In this document: in pieces, positions 9,061 to 15,787 of the stretch
Layout: each line of letters opens with the position of its first letter
How positions within the stretch are numbered: position 1 is the stretch's first letter
Assembly (NCBI RefSeq): GCF_900187105.1
Contig: NZ_LT906482.1
Location: forward strand, 434,001-498,000
Direction: 5' to 3'
Origin: Eikenella corrodens
GTDB taxonomy: Bacteria > Pseudomonadota > Gammaproteobacteria > Burkholderiales > Neisseriaceae
DNA: 64,000 nt
Notes under the pieces: model-generated
The model's input: the letters and a program-made list of their open reading frames with translations, nothing else
What the model was told of the DNA's origin: nothing
The model's database searches: none
Position numbers and translations under genes: made by a program

Positions 9061-9439
9061 GCGCGGGCGGTACTCACATTGCGAGCTTGCCGTCAGACTG
9101 CCTGAAACGGCAGATGGGCAGGAATATGAGTGCTATTCCGCCAGCATCCGCGACGGCGGGGTGCGCTGGAAACGTATGCCGCTGCCTGCGGATAAGTGGG
9201 ATTTAATCCCACTGGATGATGCCATGCTGCACGCCCACACCGTCGGGCTGTACCTCCGCACGGCAGGCCAAGGCTACGACCTGCCCGGCGCGTTCGGGGT
9301 GGTATTCGGGCTGCCTGAAAACCGCCGCCGTTGGTTTTGCAGTGAGTGGGTGGGCGCGGCTTTGGGGTTGTCCGAGAGCTGGCGTTTTTCGCCGAATGAT
9401 TTGGCGGTAATTGCGAACATGGGAAGGGAGGAGAAATGA
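9041..9439 (+). CDS. Permuted papain-fold (YiiX/NlpC-like) phage protein
   Basis: About 132 aa. RGRYSHCEL near the N-terminus provides a His, and RWFCSEWVGAAL near the C-terminus provides a Cys. His before Cys is the order of circularly permuted NlpC/P60 (YiiX/LRAT-like) hydrolases. SIRDGGVRWK is a segment common in phage members of this group. The first beta-strand usually found before RGRYSH is missing, so the 5' end appears truncated. ATG at 9041 or TTG at 9017 may now serve as start. The gene overlaps the next by ATGA, suggesting coupling into the lysis module. Function is inferred. Confidence 0.6.
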   Translation: MTTGFLTRGRYSHCELAVRLPETADGQEYECYSASIRDGGVRWKRMPLPADKWDLIPLDDAMLHAHTVGLYLRTAGQGYDLPGAFGVVFGLPENRRRWFCSEWVGAALGLSESWRFSPNDLAVIANMGREEK

Positions 9440-9819
9440 CACCGTTGGAAACGTCTAACGTTCCCGGCCATATGCTGAACATGGGCATGATTGGCATTTC
9501 CGGCACGATAGCCGGCATGCCGTTAGAAGCCCTCGTGTTGGGCGCGGTGGCTGGGGCATTGCATCACGGCTTGAAGGAACCGGGCAGCCGTAAGAATGGG
9601 ATGCTGGTCATCATCACTAGTATGCTGCTGGCCGGGTCTTTGTCGCCGATGATTATGGCCTACCTGGCCTTGAGCTTGGGGCTGGAACAGGAAGTATTCA
9701 AGGCCGCCGTGCCGATGCTGATTGGCTTGGGTTGGTCTTGGGCTACCCCGCTCCTGAATGACGGCCTGCGCCGTTTGTGGGCGGGCTGGATTGATAAATG
9801 GGGAGGTAGAAGGAAATGA
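9436..9819 (+). CDS. Holin-like membrane protein, 127 aa
   Basis: Three hydrophobic segments (about residues 15-45, 52-75 and 82-104) are followed by a basic C-terminal tail ending KWGGRRK, which suits a class I holin or related phage membrane protein. It starts at an ATGA overlap with the previous gene and ends at an ATGA overlap with the next. Its position before an endolysin and spanins supports a role in timing lysis. The family assignment rests on topology and context. Confidence 0.65.
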   Translation: MTPLETSNVPGHMLNMGMIGISGTIAGMPLEALVLGAVAGALHHGLKEPGSRKNGMLVIITSMLLAGSLSPMIMAYLALSLGLEQEVFKAAVPMLIGLGWSWATPLLNDGLRRLWAGWIDKWGGRRK

Positions 9820-10139
9820 ACTTGGCAATGATTACCCAATGCTTATTGATGATAAACGTAGCGGCGATGGCGGCGATATTCGTGTATTCCGCCTGTTCGC
9901 TTTCGGTGCGGCAATGGACAGCCAAGCAACCTGACTACTGGATACATAGCCTACTAGTGGGCGGCTCGGTGGCGGTTATCGGCCATTCGCTCGCCAGCGG
10001 GCAGGTGCATCATTGGACAGAAATCATGTTCAACGTAGCGGCAGCGGCCTATTTTATGCTGCGCTCGCACCGTATCCATTTGCTGGCCGGGATATTGCAG
10101 CGCAAAGGAAAATGGAAGCGGTTATCAAAAAATCTTTGA
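9816..10139 (+). CDS. Small phage membrane protein, 107 aa
   Basis: Three likely membrane helices occur at about residues 5-27, 43-62 and 68-90, with a basic C-terminus (LQRKGKWKRLSKNL). The ATG overlaps the stop of the holin-like gene. It could be a second holin or an antiholin. Lysis modules often carry two such proteins. I see no family-specific motif. Confidence 0.6.
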   Translation: MNLAMITQCLLMINVAAMAAIFVYSACSLSVRQWTAKQPDYWIHSLLVGGSVAVIGHSLASGQVHHWTEIMFNVAAAAYFMLRSHRIHLLAGILQRKGKWKRLSKNL

Positions 10140-10151
10140 CAACTCTTAATT

Positions 10152-10167
10152 CCCCCGAATTCGGGGG
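10152..10167. other. GC palindrome before the endolysin gene
   Basis: CCCCCGAATTCGGGGG is a perfect 16-bp palindrome followed by GTTTAGG, then a DUS at 10172-10183 and the endolysin ribosome-binding site. It could attenuate transcription or translation between the holin and endolysin genes. The T tract is too short for a confident terminator. Confidence 0.4.
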
Positions 10168-10201
10168 GTTTAGGCTACCTGAAAGAGAGAAAGGAAACGG
10201 A

Positions 10202-10711
10202 ATGACACCGGAAACCAAAATCACAGAACACTTTACCTACCGCGAGCTGACCAACAGCGCCACCGGCAGGCGGCTCGGGCTGGAGAACAAGCCGAACGAA
10301 CAAGAGCTGGGGAACATCAAAAAGACTGCCGAACGCTTGGAGAAAATCCGTGCTTGGCTGGGCAAGAAGTACGGGCGCGAAGTGAGCATCCACGTTTTAT
10401 CCTGCTTCCGCAGCGCAGCGGTAAACGGCGCGGTGGGCGGCTCGAAAACTTCGGCGCACCGCTTCGGCTCGGCGGCGGATATTGATGCGGCCGGTATCTC
10501 TAATCTGCAATTGGCGCGCGATATTATCCAAATGCGCGATGACGGGGAAATCACGTTTGACCAGCTGATTTACGAATTCCCGGAACGCGGCGAAAGCGGC
10601 TGGGTGCATTTCGGCTGCCGCCACAATTCGGCGGAACGCAATCAGATCCTGACCGCCACCAAGCGCGGCAACGGCGGCAAAACGCAGTATCTGTTTGGGC
10701 TGCATCCGTAG
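10202..10711 (+). CDS. Endolysin, peptidase M15 family
   Basis: A 169-aa zinc D-Ala-D-Ala/L-Ala-D-Glu-type peptidase expected to cleave peptidoglycan cross-links. SCFRSAAVNGAVGG precedes the metal motif SAHRFGSAADID, and WVHFG supplies the third zinc ligand. The N-terminus MTPETKITEHFTYRELTNS is typical of phage M15 endolysins. The ATG at 10202 follows a strong ribosome-binding site (AAAGGAAACGGA). A longer in-frame extension to 10013 would read through the previous gene and the palindrome, so I rejected it. No signal peptide is seen, so a holin is needed for access. Confidence 0.88.
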   Translation: MTPETKITEHFTYRELTNSATGRRLGLENKPNEQELGNIKKTAERLEKIRAWLGKKYGREVSIHVLSCFRSAAVNGAVGGSKTSAHRFGSAADIDAAGISNLQLARDIIQMRDDGEITFDQLIYEFPERGESGWVHFGCRHNSAERNQILTATKRGNGGKTQYLFGLHP

Positions 10712-10720
10712 GGGCTAAAC

Positions 10721-10867
10721 ATGAACACCCCTAAAGAATGGCTGCGGCGCATGATTGCCGAACAGGAAGCAGCCCGGCAGGCTGCCCTTGTTTCTGGCAA
10801 TAAAACAGCGCTGGCAACAGCGGAACGCGAACTAGCGAACTACCGAAGAATGCTCGGTAGTTCGTAG
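10721..10867 (+). CDS. Small phage protein, 48 aa
   Basis: The sequence begins MNTPKEWLRRMIAEQEAARQ and ends NYRRMLGSS, a charged amphipathic peptide. It starts 9 bp after the endolysin stop and ends 11 bp before the spanin gene. The pattern resembles the short gpW-like head-tail joining proteins often encoded near lysis genes, but that is only an impression of sequence style. An assembly gene left behind here would be informative about the ancestor. Confidence 0.5.
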   Translation: MNTPKEWLRRMIAEQEAARQAALVSGNKTALATAERELANYRRMLGSS

Positions 10868-10878
10868 GAGTAATTGAG

Positions 10879-11220
10879 ATGGATTGGATAATCAAGCATT
10901 GGCGATGGTTGGCGATGGCGGCTGCGCTGGCTGCGGTAGTCGGTGGTGAATATTGGTACGGCAGACAGCGCTATCAGGCGGGCTACGATGCGGCCACGGC
11001 GGTCATCACGGCCAAGATGATAGAGCAGCATCAGCAGCAGCAAAAAGCCGCCCGTGCGGCCAGCGTGGAATATCAACAAGGGAAGTCCGAACGGGACGAG
11101 AAAGTGAGAGTAAGACGTGAAGTGGTACAGCAAATTATCAATCGGCCCGTGTTTACTGGCGATTGCGTTGATGCAAGCGGGGTGTCAGTCCTCAACGCCG
11201 CCATTGCCGAACGCCGTTGA
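10879..11220 (+). CDS. i-spanin (Rz-like)
   Basis: The protein has an N-terminal membrane anchor (residues about 5-27, WLAMAAALAAVVGGEYWYG). A Gln/Arg/Glu-rich coiled coil over about 40-85 follows, giving the N-in, C-out topology of Rz. A short C-terminal part contains FTGDCVDASGVSVLN. Inner-membrane spanins join an outer-membrane lipoprotein across the periplasm to fuse the membranes in the last step of lysis. The overlap with a lipoprotein gene in the +2 frame at its 3' end (11117) is the hallmark of the Rz/Rz1 pair. Confidence 0.8.
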   Translation: MDWIIKHWRWLAMAAALAAVVGGEYWYGRQRYQAGYDAATAVITAKMIEQHQQQQKAARAASVEYQQGKSERDEKVRVRREVVQQIINRPVFTGDCVDASGVSVLNAAIAERR

Positions 11221-11374
11221 GCCGCCTGCCGACTTGGCTACACCCTGCCCAAGGCTACCTGAATTATCCGGCACTACGGGCAAGGTCATGCTGCCGTGGG
11301 CGCTGGAGGTGGTGCATCTGTATAACGACTGCGCGGCACGGCATGATGGGTTGATTAAGGCATGGCCAAGGTAG
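11117..11374 (+). CDS. o-spanin lipoprotein (Rz1-like)
   Basis: A GTG start at 11117 lies inside the Rz-like gene. The product has a signal peptide ending in a lipobox, LMQAGC (Cys23), then a Pro-rich segment (STPPLPNAVEPPADLATPCP), as in Rz1 lipoproteins. At 85 aa it is a typical size. An exact DUS at 11252-11263 encodes RLPE within it, so the host uptake signal has entered a phage gene. Confidence 0.78.
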   Translation: MKWYSKLSIGPCLLAIALMQAGCQSSTPPLPNAVEPPADLATPCPRLPELSGTTGKVMLPWALEVVHLYNDCAARHDGLIKAWPR

Positions 11375-11381
11375 CCAAAGC

Positions 11382-11398
11382 ACTTTGACAAAAGTTTG
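11382..11398 (+). promoter_or_regulatory. Candidate integrase arm site, right
   Basis: ACTTTGACAAAAGTTTG is the counterpart of 7172-7188 and lies 86 bp inside the right repeat. Further TTTGACA and TTTGG motifs follow in this AT-rich stretch, which contains no gene. Confidence 0.4.
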
Positions 11399-11484
11399 AC
11401 AGCGTTTGGCTGTTTTAGCCTTTGTTTGGCATAGTTTGAGCAAGCGGAGATTTAGCAAAATCAAATAGTTAATATAAAAATATA

Positions 11485-11532
11485 GGACTCTTAATCCGTA
11501 GGTCGAGCGTTCGAGCCGCTCACGACCCACCA
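11485..11532 (+). repeat. Right attachment repeat
   Basis: This duplicates the 3' part of tRNA-Lys including CCA, with one mismatch from 7058-7105. No tRNA 5' half precedes it, so it is not a second tRNA gene. Confidence 0.9.
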
Positions 11533-11535
11533 AAA

Positions 11536-11578
11536 TAAAAACCAGACTAAGCAATCACTTAGGCTGGTTTTTATTTTT
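11536..11578 (+). terminator. Displaced terminator of tRNA-Lys
   Basis: ACCAGACTAAG and CTTAGGCTGGT form a long stem followed by TTTTATTTTT. It directly follows the right repeat and not the tRNA. That is what is expected if it was the tRNA terminator before the element inserted. Confidence 0.8.
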
Positions 11579-11627
11579 CGCATCACACTGCCAATTAAGT
11601 TAGTCTGGCAAATTCTTGCCCCATCCC

Positions 11628-12272
11628 CTACCCATAAAACAGCATCCAAAGCGCGCGCAACAGGGCAATCAATAGGATTTTTTCGCCCGCCAGCAAACAG
11701 GCTACCTGAAAAAGCAAACTGATCAGCAACACGCCCTGAAGCTGCAAGGGGCTGAACAGCAGCACGTCGTCTCGGCTCAAATAACGCCGGTGCAGCCACA
11801 TCAGCAGCATCAGCAGCGCCTGTCCGGCGATCCATAGCAGCGGTTTAAGGAAATACAGCGTGGCAAGGCCGGTGAGCAGCGGGGCAGACATCCCTTGCGG
11901 ATACTGCCAGCACGCCAGCAAGAGCAAAAACAAAAACGTAATATGCTGCACCGCGCCGGCCACGGCGAAATAGGCCAGAAACACCCCGCCGCCGTCCAAC
12001 CGCCAGCCCATCTGCCGCGCATCGTAACGCCAGCCGTTGGCAAACAGAAACAGGCTGCCCAGCGCAAAATAGCCGTACACCGGATAGAGATTGGCCACAT
12101 GGGTAATCCCCAGTACGCCGGGCATAATCCGCGCGCTGAGGATGCCGAAGCCCAGCCACAGCATCACGCTGCCCCACAGCCAGGAAAACTGCTGCCGCTG
12201 AAAAGCCAAAATCAGAAACACGGCGATATACACCGATAGCGCCCACAAAGTCGGGCTTTGCCAAGCCATCAT
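11628..12272 (-). CDS. Multi-pass membrane protein, unknown
   Basis: About 214 aa with six to seven hydrophobic segments and short polar loops. No transporter signature is recognisable. The ATG at 12272 overlaps the stop of the DUF484 gene (TAATG), so translation is probably coupled. I discarded an upstream GTG two codons earlier because TGGTAATG gives the tight overlap. A DUS in frame encodes part of FQVAC near the C-terminus. It is the last gene of a dapF-DUF484 operon. Confidence 0.65.
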   Translation of the reverse strand: MMAWQSPTLWALSVYIAVFLILAFQRQQFSWLWGSVMLWLGFGILSARIMPGVLGITHVANLYPVYGYFALGSLFLFANGWRYDARQMGWRLDGGGVFLAYFAVAGAVQHITFLFLLLLACWQYPQGMSAPLLTGLATLYFLKPLLWIAGQALLMLLMWLHRRYLSRDDVLLFSPLQLQGVLLISLLFQVACLLAGEKILLIALLRALWMLFYG

Positions 12273-12922
12273 TACCACCCGCCGGCTCTAGCCAGCGCCG
12301 CTGCGGTGCAGGCAGCCAGCTCGCGCATCCAATCCAGCGGCAAATCCGGCGTAAAGCGCGTTTCATCCGCATCGCCCGCCACCATCACCGCCACGGTTTG
12401 TCCGTTCACGCGCAAGGGCAGCAGCAAGAAGCTCTCCAGCCCCCTGCCCTCCTGCGGCAGCGCCTTCATCAGCGCCGGCGCGATGCGGTTGCCGCACAGC
12501 GGCTCTTTCAGGGCAGACAAGGCAGCATGGGCGGCATGGTTTTCAGGTAGCCTGTAGGCGCCGGAAACCGCGCCTTTTTTCGGCGGCTCGGCCAGCAGCC
12601 ACACCCGACCGGACGGCAACGCAAAATCTTCCTGCCAGCCTGCCTCCGCCGCACGCAACACCTGCAACAGCGTATTGGCAGCCAGCAAGCGGCGCACGAA
12701 GCCGAGCATCCGACCAAGCGTTTGATGGTTGCTATCGGCATCCTGCATGATTTGTGCCAACTGCCCGGCCATTTTGGCCGCCTTTTTCTGCTGCGCCAGC
12801 CATTGCGCCTGCGCAAACGACTGCACCCGCCCCTCTGCCGGACGCACGCCCAAATCGGCGGCATGGTTCAACAGAAATTCCGGGTGCTCCTGCAAATAAG
12901 CCAATATTTTCTTTTCGTTCAT
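12272..12922 (-). CDS. DUF484 family protein
   Basis: The start [20 protein letters not shown] is diagnostic for DUF484: an N-terminal helix with YL...P.F, a coiled-coil middle with FAQAQWLAQQKKAAKM, then a GAF-like C-terminal half. The biochemical role of DUF484 is unknown. In many proteobacteria it sits between dapF and xerC, and here it follows dapF with a 1-bp overlap (TGATG). The xerC gene usually found next is replaced by a membrane protein gene. Confidence 0.88.
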   Translation of the reverse strand: MNEKKILAYLQEHPEFLLNHAADLGVRPAEGRVQSFAQAQWLAQQKKAAKMAGQLAQIMQDADSNHQTLGRMLGFVRRLLAANTLLQVLRAAEAGWQEDFALPSGRVWLLAEPPKKGAVSGAYRLPENHAAHAALSALKEPLCGNRIAPALMKALPQEGRGLESFLLLPLRVNGQTVAVMVAGDADETRFTPDLPLDWMRELAACTAAALARAGGW

Positions 12923-13770
12923 CAGTAAGTTACCGTTCCTTCAAACACCGTGGCCGCCGACCCTGACATCAACACATGGTTATCCGCCGCCCACTCAATC
13001 TGCAAATCACCGCCCGGCAGGCTCACGCACACCGCGCCCTGCCGCGCCAGAAGCCCGGCTCGCATACCGGCCACCGCCGCCGCGCACGCGCCCGTGCCGC
13101 AGGCCTGGGTTTCACCCGTGCCGCGCTCAAACACGCGCAACCGGATATGGTGCGTATCCAACACCTGCAGAAAGCCCACGTTCACCCGCTCGGGAAACTG
13201 CGGATGCCGCTCCAGGCGCGCGCCCCACTCGGCCACCGGCGCACAGTGCACATCGTCCACCACCAGCACGGCATGCGGATTGCCCATATTCACACAGGAA
13301 AAACGCGCGCTTGCGCCATCCAAACCAATCTCGTGCCACAAGGCATCGGCAGCCTCGCCCGGCGCGGGCGAAAACGGAATATCCGCCGCCGCCAAACGCG
13401 GCTCGCCCATATCCACCGTAACCAGGCCGTTTTCCTGTAAATTCAACACAATCAGCCCTTTGGCCGTAGCCACCCTGATGCGTCGGTTTCGGCTCAGGCC
13501 TTTTTCGTGCACAAAACGGGCAAAACAGCGCGCACCGTTGCCGCACTGCTCTACCTCGCTGCCGTCTGCATTGAAAATGCGGTAGCCAAACTCGGCTTCG
13601 GGCAGCGGCGGCACCTCCACCAGCAACAGCTGGTCGAAACCAATGCCCCGGTGGCGGTCTGCCCATTCGGCAATCGGCGCTGCCGCCGGATCAAAATGCT
13701 GGCTGATGCCGTCGATAACCATAAAATCGTTACCCAAACCGTGCATTTTGGTAAATTTCAATACAGCCAT
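12922..13770 (-). CDS. dapF: Diaminopimelate epimerase
   Basis: Converts LL- to meso-diaminopimelate for lysine and peptidoglycan synthesis. [16 protein letters not shown] at the N-terminus, the first catalytic Cys in EQCGNGARC and the second in [11 protein letters not shown] are all present. The ATG at 13770 is preceded by GGAGG 8 nt upstream and gives 282 aa. An in-frame ATG eight codons earlier lacks such a site and was rejected. The product feeds MurE, whose meso-DAP motif is seen elsewhere in this window. Confidence 0.96.
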   Translation of the reverse strand: MAVLKFTKMHGLGNDFMVIDGISQHFDPAAAPIAEWADRHRGIGFDQLLLVEVPPLPEAEFGYRIFNADGSEVEQCGNGARCFARFVHEKGLSRNRRIRVATAKGLIVLNLQENGLVTVDMGEPRLAAADIPFSPAPGEAADALWHEIGLDGASARFSCVNMGNPHAVLVVDDVHCAPVAEWGARLERHPQFPERVNVGFLQVLDTHHIRLRVFERGTGETQACGTGACAAAVAGMRAGLLARQGAVCVSLPGGDLQIEWAADNHVLMSGSAATVFEGTVTY

Positions 13771-14122
13771 CACAGCCTCCACCGACGCTTTCAAAGCGGG
13801 CTATCATACCCAATCCCCGCCGCAAGTTAAAGCCGCGCTTCAACTTTCAGGTAGCCTTCCCGGAATAGGCTACCTGAAAATCAGCATAGCCATGCCATAC
13901 GGCAAGATGCTTGTGTTTCCGACAGACAGCTTGGTTTGAATCGCTCTTTTCAGGTAACCTCCCCCTCCACCCAGGCTACCTGAAACCCATCCTTCCCAAC
14001 AAAACCGCAACACAACCCGGCAAAATCCAACCCAAACCGGGTTTTCTTTACGCCTCTGCCCGTTATCGGCCGATAGCCAGATGCGCTATAATGCGCCCTT
14101 TTGTTTTAGCCGCATTTTCCCT
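13771..14122. other. Divergent intergenic region dapF/lgt with DUS copies
   Basis: No gene is visible. DUS or near-DUS copies lie around 13848, 13869, 13950 and 13974, partly in opposed orientation. The lgt promoter lies at its right end. Confidence 0.7.
14087..14092 (+). promoter_or_regulatory. Candidate -10 element for lgt
   Basis: TATAAT at 14087-14092 is a consensus -10 box about 30 bp before the lgt ATG. The corresponding -35 (TTATCG region) is weak. Confidence 0.45.
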
Positions 14123-14998
14123 ATGTTGATCCATCCCGCTTTCAATCCCGTTATGCTCAAGCTCGGCCCGCTCGCCATCCGCTGGTATGCCGTCAGCTAC
14201 CTCGTCGGCTTCGCCCTGTTTATGTGGCTCGGGCGGCGGCGCATCCGCCAAGGCAACAGCGTGTTCACCACGCAAACCCTAGACGACTTCCTCACCTGGG
14301 GCATCATCGGCGTGATTGTAGGCGGTCGGCTGGGCTATGTGCTGTTTTACCAGCACGCCTACTATTTTGCCAATCCGCTGGAAATTTTCAAAGTATGGCA
14401 GGGAGGCATGTCGTTTCACGGCGGCTTCCTCGGCGTGGTAACCGCCGGCCTCCTGTTTGCCTATAAACATAAAATCAACCCGCTCAAGCTGGCCGATTCT
14501 ATCGCTCCGCTCACGCCCTTAGGCTTTGCCGCCGTGCGCCTGGGCGGTAACTTTGTAAACGGCGAGCTCTGGGGGCGCGTCACCCGGCCGGACGCCTTCT
14601 GGGCCATGGGCTTTCCCCAAGCACACAGCGAAGACTTAAAACTGGCCGCCGAACAGCCGCAGCTGTGGGGCGCGATTTTCCAGCAATACGGCATGTTGCC
14701 GCGCCACCCCTCCCAGCTCTACCAGTTTGCCCTGGAAGGCATTTTGCTGTTTGTACTGCTGTGGTGGTTTTCCAAAAAACCACGCCCGGCCGGACAGGTG
14801 GTCAGCCTGTTTCTGATCGGCTACGGTACCGCCCGCTTCATCGCCGAATTTGCCCGCGAGCCCGACGAATTCCTCGGCCTGCTCTATTTGAACTTCTCCA
14901 TGGGCCAGTGGCTCAGCCTCCCCATGATCGCCTGCGGCCTGATCGGCTTCCTCTACTTCGGCAAGCGCAAGGTCAAACCGGCAGAGGTTGATGTTTGA
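14123..14998 (+). CDS. lgt: Prolipoprotein diacylglyceryl transferase
   Basis: An inner-membrane enzyme that moves a diacylglyceryl group from phosphatidylglycerol to the lipobox Cys of prolipoproteins. [11 protein letters not shown] and [14 protein letters not shown] (the Lgt signature) are present, with seven likely membrane helices. The start [10 protein letters not shown] at 14123 fits other Lgt proteins, while the longer frame from 14081 overlaps the -10 box. It gives 291 aa. Substrates in this window include the lipoproteins at 21407 and 11117. Confidence 0.95.
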   Translation: MLIHPAFNPVMLKLGPLAIRWYAVSYLVGFALFMWLGRRRIRQGNSVFTTQTLDDFLTWGIIGVIVGGRLGYVLFYQHAYYFANPLEIFKVWQGGMSFHGGFLGVVTAGLLFAYKHKINPLKLADSIAPLTPLGFAAVRLGGNFVNGELWGRVTRPDAFWAMGFPQAHSEDLKLAAEQPQLWGAIFQQYGMLPRHPSQLYQFALEGILLFVLLWWFSKKPRPAGQVVSLFLIGYGTARFIAEFAREPDEFLGLLYLNFSMGQWLSLPMIACGLIGFLYFGKRKVKPAEVDV

Positions 14999-15020
14999 TA
15001 TCATAGCTTTGAAAACAAAA

Positions 15021-15052
15021 AGGCTACCTGAAAAATAGTTTTCAGGTAGCCT
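15021..15052. terminator. Inverted DUS pair terminator after lgt
   Basis: AGGCTACCTGAAAA and TTTTCAGGTAGCCT form a tight hairpin with a loop of a few bases. Confidence 0.75.
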
Positions 15053-15076
15053 TACATTAATCCAAAGGAAATAAAA

Positions 15077-15622
15077 ATGCGCTACGTGCTTTTACTGCGG
15101 GGCATCAATGTCGGCAAGAATAATAAGGTTGTGATGGCTGACTTAAAGCAAAGTTTAACCGAAATGGGTTTTGAACATCCCGTTTCCTATATCAACAGCG
15201 GCAATCTTTTCTTCAACAGCCCAGCGCCGGAACAGGAAATCAAAGAACTGCTAACCGCCCATTTCAGCAACACCTACGACTTTCCTCTGCCTTTTGCCCT
15301 AATCTGCGCCGATATTTTGCAACAAGAAGCAGACAAACTACCGAACTGGTGGCGAGATGAAACCGCCTATCGGCGCGATGTTCTCTTTTATCTGCCGGAA
15401 GCAAACCGAGAACAAATCAAAGCCGAAACACTTTCGTGGATAGATGAAAAAGAGCATTTGCATTTTGGCGAAACCGCCTTCTTTTACAGCAATCACAACC
15501 AAGCCGACTACCTGCGCTCGAACTACCATAAAAAACTGATAGGCTCTGCCTTCTATAAAAGCCTGACAATACGCAACGGCAGAACCTTTCAGAAAATTAT
15601 CGAACTGGCGAATCAAGCATAA
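15077..15622 (+). CDS. DUF1697 family protein
   Basis: The start MRYVLLLRGINVGKNNKVVM and the YINSGNLFF segment are characteristic of DUF1697, a soluble family of unknown function and about 180 aa. GGAAATAAAA precedes the ATG. The gene is less GC-rich than its neighbours and contains no in-frame DUS, which may mean later acquisition. It is isolated between two terminators. Confidence 0.85.
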   Translation: MRYVLLLRGINVGKNNKVVMADLKQSLTEMGFEHPVSYINSGNLFFNSPAPEQEIKELLTAHFSNTYDFPLPFALICADILQQEADKLPNWWRDETAYRRDVLFYLPEANREQIKAETLSWIDEKEHLHFGETAFFYSNHNQADYLRSNYHKKLIGSAFYKSLTIRNGRTFQKIIELANQA

Positions 15623-15714
15623 AGCAGCCATATTGGCCGGCGTAGCTCGTGGCCAAGTATGATTCCATATATGCAGCCTTCGAATCTTATATCCCATTCA
15701 GGCTACCTGAAAAA

Positions 15715-15763
15715 TAAAAAAGCCGCCTGCACTTTGAACATTAAAGTGCAGGCGGCTTTTTTG
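15715..15763. terminator. Bidirectional rho-independent terminator
   Basis: AGCCGCCTGCACTTT (15721-15735) pairs perfectly with AAAGTGCAGGCGGCT (15743-15757), with A and T runs on each side. It serves both the DUF1697 gene and the convergent adhesin gene. Confidence 0.92.
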
Positions 15764-15787
15764 AGCCTCAGCGAACTGTCTGCGGTA

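Larger units (their letters stand above)
7058..11532. mobile_element. Integrated element with integrase and lysis genes only
   Basis: Direct repeats of 48 bp bound about 4.4 kb. A minus-strand group (integrase, excisionase-like gene, 119-aa gene, truncated phage gene) lies left of about 9060. A plus-strand lysis module (permuted papain-fold protein, holin-like protein, second membrane protein, M15 endolysin, small gene, Rz, Rz1) lies to the right. No terminase, portal, capsid, tail, repressor or replication gene is present. It may be a deleted prophage or a phage satellite. The truncated genes near 9050 favour deletion. The intact integrase, repeats and lysis frames show that selection or recent decay is possible. 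Confidence 0.85.

Noticed and set aside
10013-10201. N-terminal extension of the endolysin
   Set aside because: It overlaps the previous gene and the GC palindrome, while ATG 10202 has a strong ribosome-binding site and the family N-terminus.
11485-11532. A second tRNA-Lys gene
   Set aside because: Only the 3' 48 bp of the tRNA are present. The 5' acceptor and D arm are missing, so it is an attachment repeat.
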